From Martinezella hainanensis (GTDB lineage Bacteria > Pseudomonadota > Alphaproteobacteria > Rhizobiales > Rhizobiaceae): 64,000 bases of DNA. A program made the translations under genes and the position numbers. The notes under the pieces are model-generated. The model was not told the origin of the DNA, made no database searches, and saw nothing but the letters and a program-made list of their open reading frames with translations. The stretch lies in assembly GCF_900094555.1 (NCBI RefSeq), contig NZ_FMAC01000001.1:496001-560000 (forward strand), read 5' to 3'. This document shows, piece after piece, positions 7,623 through 16,885 of this stretch (position 1 is the stretch's first letter; each line of letters starts with the position of its first letter).

Positions 7623-8018
7623 ATGAACCTCTCCCAATACGAGCTTGAAGAGATCCGCCTACTGGAACAGAAGTTGCATCTCCCTGAAATCCGGCAATCG
7701 CCGGCGATCGTGGCGGAGCTGCTGGCGGAAGGCTTCGTTGAATTCGGCAGCTCCGGAACGGTCTATGACGATAGAGATGAACACATCGCCCTTCTGGCTG
7801 CAGAAAAGTCGGAAGAAGCCGCTCCATCCATTATTTCCCGCGACTATGCCTTCCGACCGATCTCGCCGGATGCCGTCCTCGTCACCTATCGAAGCATCCG
7901 ACAGGCCGGAGAGAAGGACCTGGAGCGACACACTCTAAGGAGCTCGATCTGGCAGCGTATCGATGGACGATGGCAGATGATCTTTCATCAGGGAACGCTC
8001 ACCACTCCGCAAAACTGA
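7623..8018 (+). CDS. DUF4440 / NTF2-like protein
   Basis: A 131-residue single-domain protein of the SnoaL/NTF2-like DUF4440 type. The N-terminal helix (EEIRLLEQKLHLPEIRQSP) is followed by LLAEGFVEFGSSGTVYDDRD, and the domain ends with SSIWQRIDGRWQMIFHQGTL, the characteristic strand pair. Members are small cone-shaped enzymes or binding proteins, and this subgroup has no assigned substrate. AGGAGG lies 8 bases before the ATG. It lies between prophage genes and the two-component system, so it probably marks the return to host DNA. Confidence 0.75.
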   Translation: MNLSQYELEEIRLLEQKLHLPEIRQSPAIVAELLAEGFVEFGSSGTVYDDRDEHIALLAAEKSEEAAPSIISRDYAFRPISPDAVLVTYRSIRQAGEKDLERHTLRSSIWQRIDGRWQMIFHQGTLTTPQN

Positions 8019-8087
8019 ACTCACGACACGGGCGACACCGCACTCGTAAGCCATGAAATGCTTGCGACTGGGACAAACGCGGTAAGA

Positions 8088-8738
8088 TTAGCGGAGCCCA
8101 GGCGCTGCATCGTTGGCTTTACCATCTGTCAGCCCCAAGCTATCGGCCATACGGATAAGGTCGGCGACGGAATCAGCCCGCATCTTGCGCATGGCCTGAC
8201 CGCGATGGACTTTCACGGTTATTTCGCTGAGGCCGATCTCGGCGGCGATTTGCTTGTTGAGGAGGCCTCGCGCGACGAGCGCCATGACCTCGCGTTCGCG
8301 CGGCGTGAGCGTGGAAAACCGCTCGTGAAGGTCGACCTCCGCCGCCTGCTTGCGCAGCCGGGCGCGATCGATTTCAAGCGCCTGCCTGATAGCATCGAGC
8401 AAATCCTGCTCCCGGAACGGCTTTAGAAGAAACTCAACCGCGCCCGCTTTCATCGCCCTGACAGACATCGGCACGTCGCCGTGACCGGTAAGGAAAATGG
8501 TCGGGATCACATAACCCATTCGCGCAAGTTCATCCTGAAAATCAAGACCGCTCGCATCCGGCATCCTAACATCAAGCACGATGCAGGCTGGTCTTTCAGA
8601 CCGGGGAGACGCCAAGAAATCCCGGGGCGATGCAAAGCCACGCGTATCATAGCCGACGGAGCGCAATAAGCTGTCCAGCCCATCGCGCACGGATGGGTCG
8701 TCGTCGATTACATAAACGGTCGACTGCTGCCCCTGCAT
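8088..8738 (-). CDS. FixJ-type response regulator
   Basis: A 216-residue two-component response regulator. The receiver domain (about 1-125) has the acidic pocket DDD near residue 12, the phosphoacceptor Asp56 in VLDVRMP, a Thr in FLTGHGD and a Lys in LLKPF. The C-terminal LuxR/FixJ helix-turn-helix has LTPREREVMALVARGLLNKQIAAEIG split over two helices, then SEITVKVHRG. It begins 3 bases after the histidine kinase stop codon, so the kinase and regulator form one leftward operon and almost certainly a cognate pair. The target genes are unknown. This is not fixJ itself in any way I can show; many rhizobial paralogues share this architecture. Confidence 0.9.
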   Translation of the reverse strand: MQGQQSTVYVIDDDPSVRDGLDSLLRSVGYDTRGFASPRDFLASPRSERPACIVLDVRMPDASGLDFQDELARMGYVIPTIFLTGHGDVPMSVRAMKAGAVEFLLKPFREQDLLDAIRQALEIDRARLRKQAAEVDLHERFSTLTPREREVMALVARGLLNKQIAAEIGLSEITVKVHRGQAMRKMRADSVADLIRMADSLGLTDGKANDAAPGLR

Positions 8739-8741
8739 TCC

Positions 8742-9806
8742 CTACCCCTTTGCCTTTCCACCGAGCGGCAAGGTAAAACCGAAGACGGCTCCGTGCGGAA
8801 AATTCGGCGCCGCATAGATCGTCCCGCCATGCGCCTCGATAATGGACCGGCTGATAGCAAGCCCCATTCCCATGCCCTTCGGCTTCGTCGTGTAGAAGGC
8901 TTCGAATATCCTGTCGAGCATTTCGGCCGGCATGCCACCGCCAGTATCGCGCACGCTGACGGTCACTTTCCGTTCGTCTGCCGCGGCGCTGACGAGCAGC
9001 TCGCGGATTTCCACATCGACCTCCGCCAGAGCTTCGATCGCATTCATGATGAGATTGAGGATCACCTGTTGAAGCTGGACACGATCGCCAGCCACCAATG
9101 GCAGATCGCCAGCCAATTCGGTGCGGAACAGGATCTGATTCCGGCGGATCTCGCTGCGGACGAGTTCCAGTACATCATTGATCGCCTCGACCAGATCGAT
9201 CGTGTCACTAGACGGCGACGAGCGCGCCACGAGCCCCCGGACACGAGCAATGACATCGCCTGCTCGCCCGGCATCCGCTACAATTCGCTCGATAGCGCGG
9301 CGGGCTTCATCTTGATCAGCCGGTGTTGCAGAAAGCCATCGAAGTGCGGCGCTGCCATTGGCGGCAATTGCGGTGATCGGCTGGCTGACTTCGTGGGCTA
9401 TCGATGTACCCAACTCGCCGACGATCATGAGACGCGACATGCGTGCAAGTTCCGATTGTGCCTGTCTCGCCCTGGCGTCGAGCATTTCAATCCTGATTGC
9501 GAGGTAAGTGGTCGCGCCGATCGCGACCAGGCTAAGAATACTGTTGATCAGGCCTGCTTGCGAAGCGCCATGGCTCGTCAAAAAATAGCTGATGATCGTC
9601 AAAGCCGCACATGCAATCCCGACCATCGCTATAGCTCCGGTTCGACCGGAATATACCGCCAGCAAGATCACCGAAACGTAGAGAACGGCGAAGGCAATCT
9701 CCAGATCCGTGATCGTATCACCGATGAAAATGAGGCCGGCAAGGATCGCAATGCCAAGCCAAAGCAAGGGCATCTCGAAAAGATATTTCAGAAATTCGCG
9801 CCTCAT
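8742..9806 (-). CDS. Membrane sensor histidine kinase
   Basis: A sensor kinase of about 354 residues from the ATG at 9806. Three to four membrane spans occupy the first 120 residues, followed by a HisKA domain with the phosphorylated histidine in TSIAHEVSQPITAI. The ATP-binding domain shows QQVILNLIMNAIEAL (N box), VRDTGGGMP (G1) and KGMGMGLAISRSII (G2). The frame is open upstream to an ATG at 10049, which would add a cysteine-rich 81-residue stretch (CDSRAC, ECGSC, CSFC). That stretch has much weaker GC preference at third codon positions than the kinase, so I prefer 9806. The sensed signal is unknown. The gene is cotranscribed with the regulator downstream. Confidence 0.85.
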   Translation of the reverse strand: MRREFLKYLFEMPLLWLGIAILAGLIFIGDTITDLEIAFAVLYVSVILLAVYSGRTGAIAMVGIACAALTIISYFLTSHGASQAGLINSILSLVAIGATTYLAIRIEMLDARARQAQSELARMSRLMIVGELGTSIAHEVSQPITAIAANGSAALRWLSATPADQDEARRAIERIVADAGRAGDVIARVRGLVARSSPSSDTIDLVEAINDVLELVRSEIRRNQILFRTELAGDLPLVAGDRVQLQQVILNLIMNAIEALAEVDVEIRELLVSAAADERKVTVSVRDTGGGMPAEMLDRIFEAFYTTKPKGMGMGLAISRSIIEAHGGTIYAAPNFPHGAVFGFTLPLGGKAKG

Positions 9807-10503
9807 CCCTTGCATCCCTGCATCACCGTTCCCGCAGCGTTGCGTGCAGAAGCTGCAAACTGCCTGACCCTGAGCCTCAAGACAACTGCCGCATTCTTTG
9901 GCCTGCCTCTCGTATAGCATCCCCTGCACCTGACGCGAGCTTAGGCCCGCACACGCCCGGCTATCGCAAACAGCGCCAGATACCGGTAGCGCACTTGATG
10001 AGATGACGGCCTGATCAAGCACGGCGGTCATTGTTATCGTTTCCGGCACAACGGCTGACGAGACGCCGTTGCTGGCTCCGCCGGAGAACGGCCAGACTCG
10101 CCCTGTTGAGGCGTGCTGCCCAGCGGAGCAGCGTGCGCGCCTTGCTGGCGGACAAAAATCCGTTGAAGAACAAGCGTGTAGCCGACCGCATAAGCCAATG
10201 TGCGCTCCAGAGAAGCGCTATCATATATACCAAACTGGTAAGGTCCTTCAGCCGCACCATTCGTGCGCCGAAGCGCGTATGGACGCGGGATTGGCGGCGC
10301 TTTCCCTTATCCAGTCCATTTAACTTGTTCCTGTTGAGCGCTTCCAGGAAACGGCCGAATTCTTCGTTGTCTCTGGGCATGTCAATCCGTCCCGCAGCCA
10401 GACAGGCCGCGCGACCTCAGACCGCCAAAACTGGCGATCTGCCGGATCTCATGCGCTAAGTCCTGCCTTGGCGGCCTATCAAATCCAGAAATACAAGGGG
10501 GCC
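9807..10503. other. Long non-coding stretch upstream of the histidine kinase
   Basis: About 700 bases with no well-supported gene. It includes the alternative Cys-rich extension of the kinase (9807-10049) and a minus-strand open frame of 121 codons (10015-10380) containing a possible membrane segment (DLTSLVYMIALLWSAHWLM) but only a weak ribosome binding site and no family resemblance. The kinase promoter presumably lies here. Confidence 0.4.
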
Positions 10504-10529
10504 GGTCACCGCCTCAGCCGGCGGTGACC
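10504..10529 (-). terminator. Hairpin downstream of the ABC transporter genes
   Basis: GGTCACCGCC and GGCGGTGACC form a perfect 10-bp stem with a 6-base loop, 28 bases beyond the stop of the ATPase gene. The following bases on the minus strand are not strongly T-rich (CCGGCCCCCTTGTATTT), so termination may be inefficient or Rho-assisted. Confidence 0.55.
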
Positions 10530-10556
10530 CTTTCGCATTCGTTCCAGCTGAAGGTT

Positions 10557-11888
10557 TCAACTCGGGTTCTCCAGCGTGAACAGATCGGCGTTTTCGTCGT
10601 AGGCGAAATATTCCGCATAACGAGCCCAGTTCGTGACGGCCTTGAGAGTGATGTCGGCATAATCCTCGGACATGTAATCCTCCAACTCATCGCGGAAACG
10701 CCGTGCGGGCGCGCGGTGGGTCGGCCGCTCATCGAGCACGCGGCGGATGTGCGCAGCCAGCGGCACGTAGGTTGCCAAATGCTGCTCGAAGAGCTTCTTG
10801 CGTTCATCGACATCGCTGTCGGAGAAACGCAAACCTGGCGCGGTCAACTTGATGTCGCCCCCCTCCAGATCGGCGAAACGCAGGAGCTGAAGCGTTTCCG
10901 CAACCGGAAAGAGGTCATCGATGCCGAGATGCAGATGGGTGGCCAGCGGCGGCAGGTCGGCCTGTCCGCGATAGGGCTCCGCGGCAACCGTCTCGATCAG
11001 ACCTGACATTAGGTTGGTCGATACGCGGGGCAGCGCCATGGCAATGCCTGTGCCAGGGAAAAGCCCCTCGCGCGTCGGTGCGCCAGTCTTCACCGTCATG
11101 CGAGCATAGATGTCTTCGACACGCATACGAAAGGCCGGATCGAGCCGGTTGCGCGGCTGCGGCAGATCCACATGGATCTCGGCGATTACCCGGCCGGGAT
11201 TCGATCCGAAGATCAAAATGCGGTCGCACATCAGCACGGCCTCTTCGATATTGTGGGTCACCATCAGGACCGACTCGATCGGCATGCGGCCCTCGCACCA
11301 CAGATCGAGCAGATCCGTGCGAAGCGTTTCTGCCGTCAGCACGTCGAGCGCCGAAAAGGGTTCGTCCATCAGCAGAACCTTCGGCCGGACGACGAGCGCC
11401 CGTGCAAGACCAACACGCTGGCGCATGCCGCCAGACAGCTCTTTCGGATAGGCGCTTTCGAAACCATCGAGGCCGATGAGGTCAATGGCGGCGAGCGCAC
11501 GCTTGCGTCGCTCGGACGGTGCAACGCCTTGCGCCTCCAAACCGAGCTCGACGTTTTGCAATACGGTCAGCCAGGGAAAGAGCGCAAAGCTCTGGAAAAC
11601 CACGGCAACATCGGAGTTGGGGCCGACGACCGGCCGGCCCTCGAAAGTGATGTCGCCCTTGCTTGGGCGGATCAGGCCGGCAATCGCACGCAGCAGCGTA
11701 GACTTGCCGGAACCAGAACGACCGAGCAGCCCAACGATCTCATTGGGATAGAGTTGCAGATCGACATTTTCGAGCACGACGAGCGAGCCGGACGTCCCCT
11801 TGTCGTAGGCCTGGCACACCTGCTTGGCGAGAACCAGCGGCGCATTCCTTGCAATATCGGTCTTCTTGGAGATGACAACGTTTTCCAT
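10557..11888 (-). CDS. ABC transporter ATPase with AAA-associated C-terminal domain (NitT/TauT type)
   Basis: A 443-residue ATP-binding subunit. The first 250 residues are a complete ABC domain with Walker A GRSGSGKST (about 56-64), signature LSGGMRQR and Walker B VLLMDEPFSALD. The C-terminal 140 residues are an AAA-associated extension (LPRVSTNLMSGLIETVA to the end), which identifies a subgroup of nitrate/sulfonate/bicarbonate-type importers. GGAG precedes the ATG, and the gene follows the permease gene by 21 bases. It couples ATP hydrolysis to transport at the inner face of the membrane. No substrate-binding protein gene lies nearby, so the substrate is unknown. Confidence 0.88.
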   Translation of the reverse strand: MENVVISKKTDIARNAPLVLAKQVCQAYDKGTSGSLVVLENVDLQLYPNEIVGLLGRSGSGKSTLLRAIAGLIRPSKGDITFEGRPVVGPNSDVAVVFQSFALFPWLTVLQNVELGLEAQGVAPSERRKRALAAIDLIGLDGFESAYPKELSGGMRQRVGLARALVVRPKVLLMDEPFSALDVLTAETLRTDLLDLWCEGRMPIESVLMVTHNIEEAVLMCDRILIFGSNPGRVIAEIHVDLPQPRNRLDPAFRMRVEDIYARMTVKTGAPTREGLFPGTGIAMALPRVSTNLMSGLIETVAAEPYRGQADLPPLATHLHLGIDDLFPVAETLQLLRFADLEGGDIKLTAPGLRFSDSDVDERKKLFEQHLATYVPLAAHIRRVLDERPTHRAPARRFRDELEDYMSEDYADITLKAVTNWARYAEYFAYDENADLFTLENPS

Positions 11889-11909
11889 ATTCGGTTCTCC
11901 GATCTTGAA

Positions 11910-13670
11910 TTAATCGAGGCGCATGCGGCGTTCGGCGAAGACGTAGAGCGGCCGCCAGAGCGTTCTGTTGAAGAGCGTGACGAAGATCGACATCACGACG
12001 ATACCGAGGATGACTCGCGGAAAATCGCCCGCTTCCGTCGCTTTCGCGATGTATGATCCCAGTCCGAAGGCTTCGAGTTTCGTGTTGCCCCAGCTCGCCA
12101 ATTCAGCGACGATGCTCGCGTTCCATGAGCCGCCGGAAGCCGTCAATGCTCCCGTGATGTAGTAAGGGAATATCCCCGGCAGCATCACTCGCCGCCACCA
12201 GGTCCATGAGCGCAACCGGTAGACCGAGGATGCTTCTCGCAGATCGGTCGGAAAAGCACTCGCACCGGCGATCACGTTGAACAGGATGTACCATTGTGTG
12301 CCCAGCACCATCAGCGGCGAGAGCCAGATGTTCGGGCTGACGCCCGTCGCAACAATAGCAACCACAGCAACGGGAAAGAGCACATTTGCGGGAAAGGCTG
12401 CCAGGAACTGCGCCAGAGGCTGGACGCGCTCCGCAACAGCAGGACGCAGACCGATCCAGACGCCGACCGGAACCCATATGACGCTGGCAACCGCAATAAG
12501 AACGACAACGCGAATGAGCGTCACGAACCCGCCGGCAAAAGCGATCCAGACATCGCCCCAAGAGAGCGTCTGGCTGAGATAGGAAACCGCATCCCAGACA
12601 CTCCAGGCGCCGATGACTGCGATCACGGCATACCAGGCAATATCGATAGCCCAGCTGACGGCACGCTGTCCGTCTCGCTCTCTTGCAACCGCACGCGACA
12701 CCGGCAACAGCCGCACGAGCATCAATCGGCCCCATACAGCAGCCAAAGGTGTGGTGACATGCTTCAGGAGGCGCGTACGGCGGATCAACGAATAGACCCA
12801 GGAACGCGGCTTCTGCTGTCCTGCCGTCTGCTCGAAGCGAAACTTGTCTGCCCAGGCGACGATCGGGCGGAAGAGCAGCTGATCGTAAAGAAGGATGACG
12901 ACCGCCATGGCGAGCACTGCCCAGCTTACGGCGGCAAAATCCTGCTTGTCGATCGCAACAGCAAGCCACGAACCGAGACCCGGAAGCTGCACGGTGGTAT
13001 CGCCAACCGTAATCGCTTCGGACGCAACCACAAAGAACCAGCCGCCGGACATCGACATCATCGTGTTCCAGACGAGACCGGGTGCTGCAAAAGGAGCCTC
13101 GAGCCGCCAGAAACGTTGCCAGCTCGACAGACGGAAACCACGGCTGACCTCGTCAAGATCGCGCGGAACCGTCCGCAGCGACTGATAGAAGGAGAAGGCC
13201 ATGTTCCATGCCTGGCTGGTGAAGATCGCAAAGATCGAAGCGCATTCCGCACCAAGCTGGCTTCCGGGGAAAAGCCCCATGAAGAAGGTGACGGTGAAGG
13301 TCAGAAAGCCGAGCACCGGTACCGATTGCAGAATATCGAGAGCAGGAATGATGATCTTCTCGGCACGACGGCTTTTTGCTGCAAGCGTTGCGACGACGAA
13401 TGTGAAGATGAGCGAAGCGACGATGGCTGCCATCATCCGCAAAGTCGTGCGCAGGGCGTATTCGGGCAGATAGGCCGGGTCGAGCGACAAGGGTGTTGTG
13501 GAAAGGCCGGCCAGCGGCGCGCGCATTTCAGCTATGCCGTGAAGCGTAAGATAGGCGATGGCAGCAATGAAAGCGAATGCGGCGAGATCATAGCCATTTG
13601 GCAGGATACGTGCGCCAGCCAACGCAGCAACGGCACTACGCTCGCGTCGATCGTTAGCAAGGAAAACCAT
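11910..13670 (-). CDS. ABC transporter permease, two fused membrane domains (NitT/TauT type)
   Basis: A 586-residue protein made of two BPD-transport permease domains in tandem (about 55-290 and 330-586), so a single chain replaces the usual permease dimer. Each half carries its coupling-helix region: DLDEVSRGFRLSSWQRFWRL in the first and DLREASSVYRLRSWTWWRRV in the second. AAGGG lies 8 bases before the ATG. It is cotranscribed with the downstream ATPase and follows a small conserved gene by 95 bases. The fused permease plus AAA-associated ATPase is a recurring pair whose transported compound has not been established to my knowledge. Confidence 0.88.
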   Translation of the reverse strand: MVFLANDRRERSAVAALAGARILPNGYDLAAFAFIAAIAYLTLHGIAEMRAPLAGLSTTPLSLDPAYLPEYALRTTLRMMAAIVASLIFTFVVATLAAKSRRAEKIIIPALDILQSVPVLGFLTFTVTFFMGLFPGSQLGAECASIFAIFTSQAWNMAFSFYQSLRTVPRDLDEVSRGFRLSSWQRFWRLEAPFAAPGLVWNTMMSMSGGWFFVVASEAITVGDTTVQLPGLGSWLAVAIDKQDFAAVSWAVLAMAVVILLYDQLLFRPIVAWADKFRFEQTAGQQKPRSWVYSLIRRTRLLKHVTTPLAAVWGRLMLVRLLPVSRAVARERDGQRAVSWAIDIAWYAVIAVIGAWSVWDAVSYLSQTLSWGDVWIAFAGGFVTLIRVVVLIAVASVIWVPVGVWIGLRPAVAERVQPLAQFLAAFPANVLFPVAVVAIVATGVSPNIWLSPLMVLGTQWYILFNVIAGASAFPTDLREASSVYRLRSWTWWRRVMLPGIFPYYITGALTASGGSWNASIVAELASWGNTKLEAFGLGSYIAKATEAGDFPRVILGIVVMSIFVTLFNRTLWRPLYVFAERRMRLD

Positions 13671-13765
13671 ATAATAACCCTTTGAGAACAGGATGTTATC
13701 AGCTTGGGCGGACCATATGGCGCCGCATCCGCGACACCATCGGTGCGCTTGTTTGAGGTGGACGC

Positions 13766-13996
13766 TTAAGCCGCGCGACGGCTGCCGTCCTCATCGAGGA
13801 CAGGCTCGTCCTCGGTCGTCCAGAAACACTCCAGCTTCCCGGTCTGGGAGTTGGTGTGCCAGACGGCGATCAGACGCGGACGATGCGACGATACGGAGCG
13901 TTCAGCCGGACGGATGCCGGTCGAAGCGGCAAAAACATGCGGGGCGGAAAACTTGGTTGCGAACTTGCGTCCACGAAAAAGAACGATGTTGTTCAT
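13766..13996 (-). CDS. Small conserved hypothetical protein
   Basis: A 76-residue protein beginning MNNIVLFRGRKFATKF, with a second conserved-looking part RLIAVWHTNSQTGKLECFW and an acidic/basic tail. I recognise this kind of small protein from rhizobial genomes but know of no function. The ribosome binding site GAGGAGG is near-perfect but lies inside a predicted stem (see 13997-14042). The gene is 95 bases upstream of the ABC permease on the same strand, so the three genes may form an operon, with this gene's leader controlling it. Confidence 0.7.
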   Translation of the reverse strand: MNNIVLFRGRKFATKFSAPHVFAASTGIRPAERSVSSHRPRLIAVWHTNSQTGKLECFWTTEDEPVLDEDGSRRAA

Positions 13997-14042
13997 GGCT
14001 CACCTCCTCGGCCCGCCTGACGGCGGATCCGAAGGGCGAGCC
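13997..14042 (-). promoter_or_regulatory. Leader stem that can sequester the ribosome binding site
   Basis: On the minus strand GGCUCGCC (14042-14035) can pair with GGUGAGCC (14004-13997) over 8 base pairs with one G-U. The stem ends directly at the ATG and covers the 3' part of GAGGAGGUGAGCC. Between the arms sits a second perfect hairpin, CCGCC-GUCA-GGCGG. Further upstream the leader contains GGACAGC/GCUGUCC and CCGG-bounded hairpins, so the leader is strongly structured. This suggests translational control (thermosensor, riboswitch or protein-binding leader). I could not match it to a known riboswitch class. Confidence 0.45.
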
Positions 14043-14699
14043 GAACAGGCTAGGCCCGACCGGCGCTCGCCCGGCGGATGCCGGCAGCGGTCCAGGTTGT
14101 TGTGATGACCGTCCGGATGCGGCATGACGCCACAACCGGACAGCGACTAGGGTAGCTGTCCATTGGTTTCTTGATCTGTTGGTTTCGTTAGCCTTCGCAT
14201 CACGTTGCGAAGACATCGCCGTATTGTCACAACCACCGAGAGCGGTCAATCAGGCGATGGTGCACCGCCATTATACCAAAGTATATGCCGCGCGATCTCG
14301 ATAGTGGACAGCCCGGTGGCGAGCAACGGAAACCCTGGTTTAACGGGGTTTGCCGCCAGCGCGCATGCGGAAGTCCATAAATCTCCAGGCCTTACTGCAG
14401 CAATCAATTTTCCGGTCAGCCAACCGCATCAAGGAAGGTATCCTTCAATCAGCCAGAAGGGTTTCCCTGCGAGCTCATATGCGAAACAGCCTGCCGTGCC
14501 CCATGAGAAATGGAGCCGAAAAGCTAAGCTTTTATGCAACAATAATTTTCAAAATAGAGGCAAGAGAATAGTTAATTTGCAAATATTCATGCCTTGCATC
14601 AGAAATATATAACCGACTCCACTTTCGTTTCGGCGTTTATCCAGGCGGAGCCTCGAAAGACGACGGCCATTATATATCTAAAGCAATATAGAAAGCGCG
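14043..14699. other. Intergenic stretch between the small gene leader and the regulator pseudogene
   Basis: About 650 bases. The left part (to about 14200) is the GC-rich structured leader and probable promoter of the small conserved gene. The right part becomes AT-rich towards 14600, as expected for the promoter of the regulator pseudogene. A plus-strand open frame at 14205-14612 has no ribosome binding site and no recognisable motif. Confidence 0.4.
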
Positions 14700-16620
14700 A
14701 TGAAATTTTTACTCAGAACTTTTGGTGAAATCGCTCTTTTGGATAGCGACGAACACCAAATAGCGTTTCCGAAGAAGGCGCTTCTGATTATTGCCTATCT
14801 GCTCGCGAACGATAACAAATCCGTCAGCAGAACAAGCATGGCGCGATTTCTCTGGGGTGAAGGTGACTTGGCGAATTCGCTGACGAACCTTCGCAAGCTC
14901 GTTTCTCGTATCAAGAGCCGGCAATCGGACTTGAACATCGAACTTCTGACCTTTGACGATACCGGCATCCACCTAGCAGATGGCTCGATCGCGAGCGATA
15001 TTGTCTCAATGAGCGTAAGCCCGGCCAAGAATCCGGCCGAGCACCTCGCCTCCTTAACGGAGCGCGCTCAATTAAAATTTCTGGAAAGAGCCAACTGTCA
15101 AACCAGAGCGTTCATCGATTGGCGAGAGGGCGCAAGAAGACGCCACCTCACCGCGTTGAAGGAAACGCTGCATGCCGCTGTAAAGCTTCCGGTCGCGTCT
15201 GGCGATATCGCGCTCATCAAGGAGGCTGCTCTCCTTCTTTTCGAAGCCGAGCCGCAAGACGAGGCCACACATCGTATATTGCTGAAGGCATTTGACGCAG
15301 AAGGTGGCGTCGAACAGCTCAAACGTATATTCGCGCGGCGTAAGGATCTCGTCTCACCATGGTCAGCAGCCCTCGCGGCATGGCCTAGCGCTCCGACACC
15401 AGCCGTTCCCACGCATTCGACCGCTGTATCCGAGCAGGATGCCGCCACGCAGCCCATCTTGCGCATACCTCGCCTCGCCTTGCTGCCGCCAGACAACGAC
15501 AGCCCCGACGGCGCTGCGTCCATGATCGTCTCTTCTCTCATCGAAGACATCACGCTCGGCTTTTGCGCCCTACACAGCCTGCGCGTGATTGCCCCCTATT
15601 CCGCTACCCAGATCAGCCGCCAGACCGATGACCAAACTGCGCTTTCTGAGCGATATGACATCAATTATGTCCTGGAAACCCAATTGAGCGGGCCGGATGA
15701 CGACCTGTCGCTTTTCACACGACTCATCTCCCTGCCAGGCAGCGAGATCCTGTGGGCGGAGCGCTTCAATTTCGCCACGCTGGATCTTGCCCGCAACAAG
15801 CACGAAATCTCGCGACAGATCGTGCTCGCCGCCGCGGCGGAAGTCGAGCGTCATGAGATGGCGCGTGCTCATTTCGAAGATAACCCCCTCGCTTACCGTC
15901 AGTATCTTGTTGGACAGCAATATCTCCATCGCTTGCCCCTGCCGAACATGCGGCGCGCCCGCGAGGAGCTGAAAGCCGCGCTGAGCGAGAGTGTCGACTT
16001 CGCACCGGCACTCAGCTCTGTTGCCCGTACCTAGTCGTAGGAATGGCTGCTGACTGCGGGCGGCGATGACGAATTGCTGAAATCGGCAGAGGATTTTGCC
16101 GCGCGCGCTGTCTCAATTCGCAACGGCTTGCCGGGCGGCTATCGCGAACTTGGTATTGCCAAGCTCTTCCTCGTAGCTATCGAAGAAAGCGTGGAAGCGT
16201 TGGAAATGGCAGAAGTCCTCGGCCCGTATCGCGCTGATGTCGTCGCCGACCATGTGGACACGCTGATCCACGTCTCCCGCCCCGGTCTGGCTCTGGAAGA
16301 AATTCAGCGCGATGGAACTCCACCCCATCAATCCGGATTCCTACCTTTGGACGGCCACCGGGGCAAATTATGCTCTCGGCCAATTCCAGACCGCGTTTGA
16401 TTATATCAGCCAGATGATCGATCGCAGCCCCGCAGACAGGCTCGCGGCGGCAAGCTTGGCGATGCTGGGCCATCAGGACGAGGCACGCATGCTCGTACGC
16501 CGCATCCGCGAGGCCGATCCCGCTCTCGATATGGATAGATGGCTGTCGCTCGTTCCAAGCAAGGAGCAATGGCACAGGGATCCATATCACGAAGGTCTGA
16601 AAAGGCGGCGGGTTGAATAG
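14700..16620 (+). pseudogene. Decayed BTAD/SARP-like regulator with TPR-type C-terminus
   Basis: The first 444 codons encode an OmpR/SARP-like winged helix (FGEIALLDSDEHQIAFPKKA, about 9-28), a BTAD helical region (about 100-200) and a second domain of the adenylate-cyclase-associated TolB-like type (RLALLPPDNDS onward). The frame is stopped by TAG at 16032-16034 and TAG at 16038-16040. The same frame then continues with recognisable sequence (EWLLTAGGDDELLKSAEDFA) to about 16308. There the coding sense moves by one frame, and TPR-like sequence (YLWTATGANYALGQFQTAFD) runs to the stop at 16620. Related proteins read through this region without interruption, so two nonsense codons and one frameshift have broken the gene. 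The 444-codon part could still be expressed as a truncated regulator. Confidence 0.8.
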
Positions 16621-16885
16621 AGGCACATGCCCTATCTCCAGACCCGTTTCAGGTAGGCTCTTCGGGATATACGCGGCGATGACACTCCGAGTTTCTGCTA
16701 TATCTGTGGCACCGCACCGTTCATCAATCGACCGAGCAAACACTTGGGCTTGATCACAGTAATTGCGAGACCAAGCGACACTTATAGCTTGATCTCGTAA
16801 ATCGCTTTTGCAGCCTGCTTTGGAGATGCATGACTGTGCTACTGAAGAGCCAATCCGAACTCATTCATGCGGAAGGTCGATAGTC

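Noticed and set aside
8793..9917. Open frame of 374 codons on the plus strand
   Set aside because: Mirror of the histidine kinase gene.
10015..10380. Minus-strand frame of 121 codons with a possible membrane helix
   Set aside because: Only a weak ribosome binding site, no recognisable family and atypical composition; kept as a note in the gap entry rather than as a gene.
14205..14612. Plus-strand frame of 135 codons
   Set aside because: No ribosome binding site and low-complexity translation; it overlaps the leader and promoter regions of neighbours.
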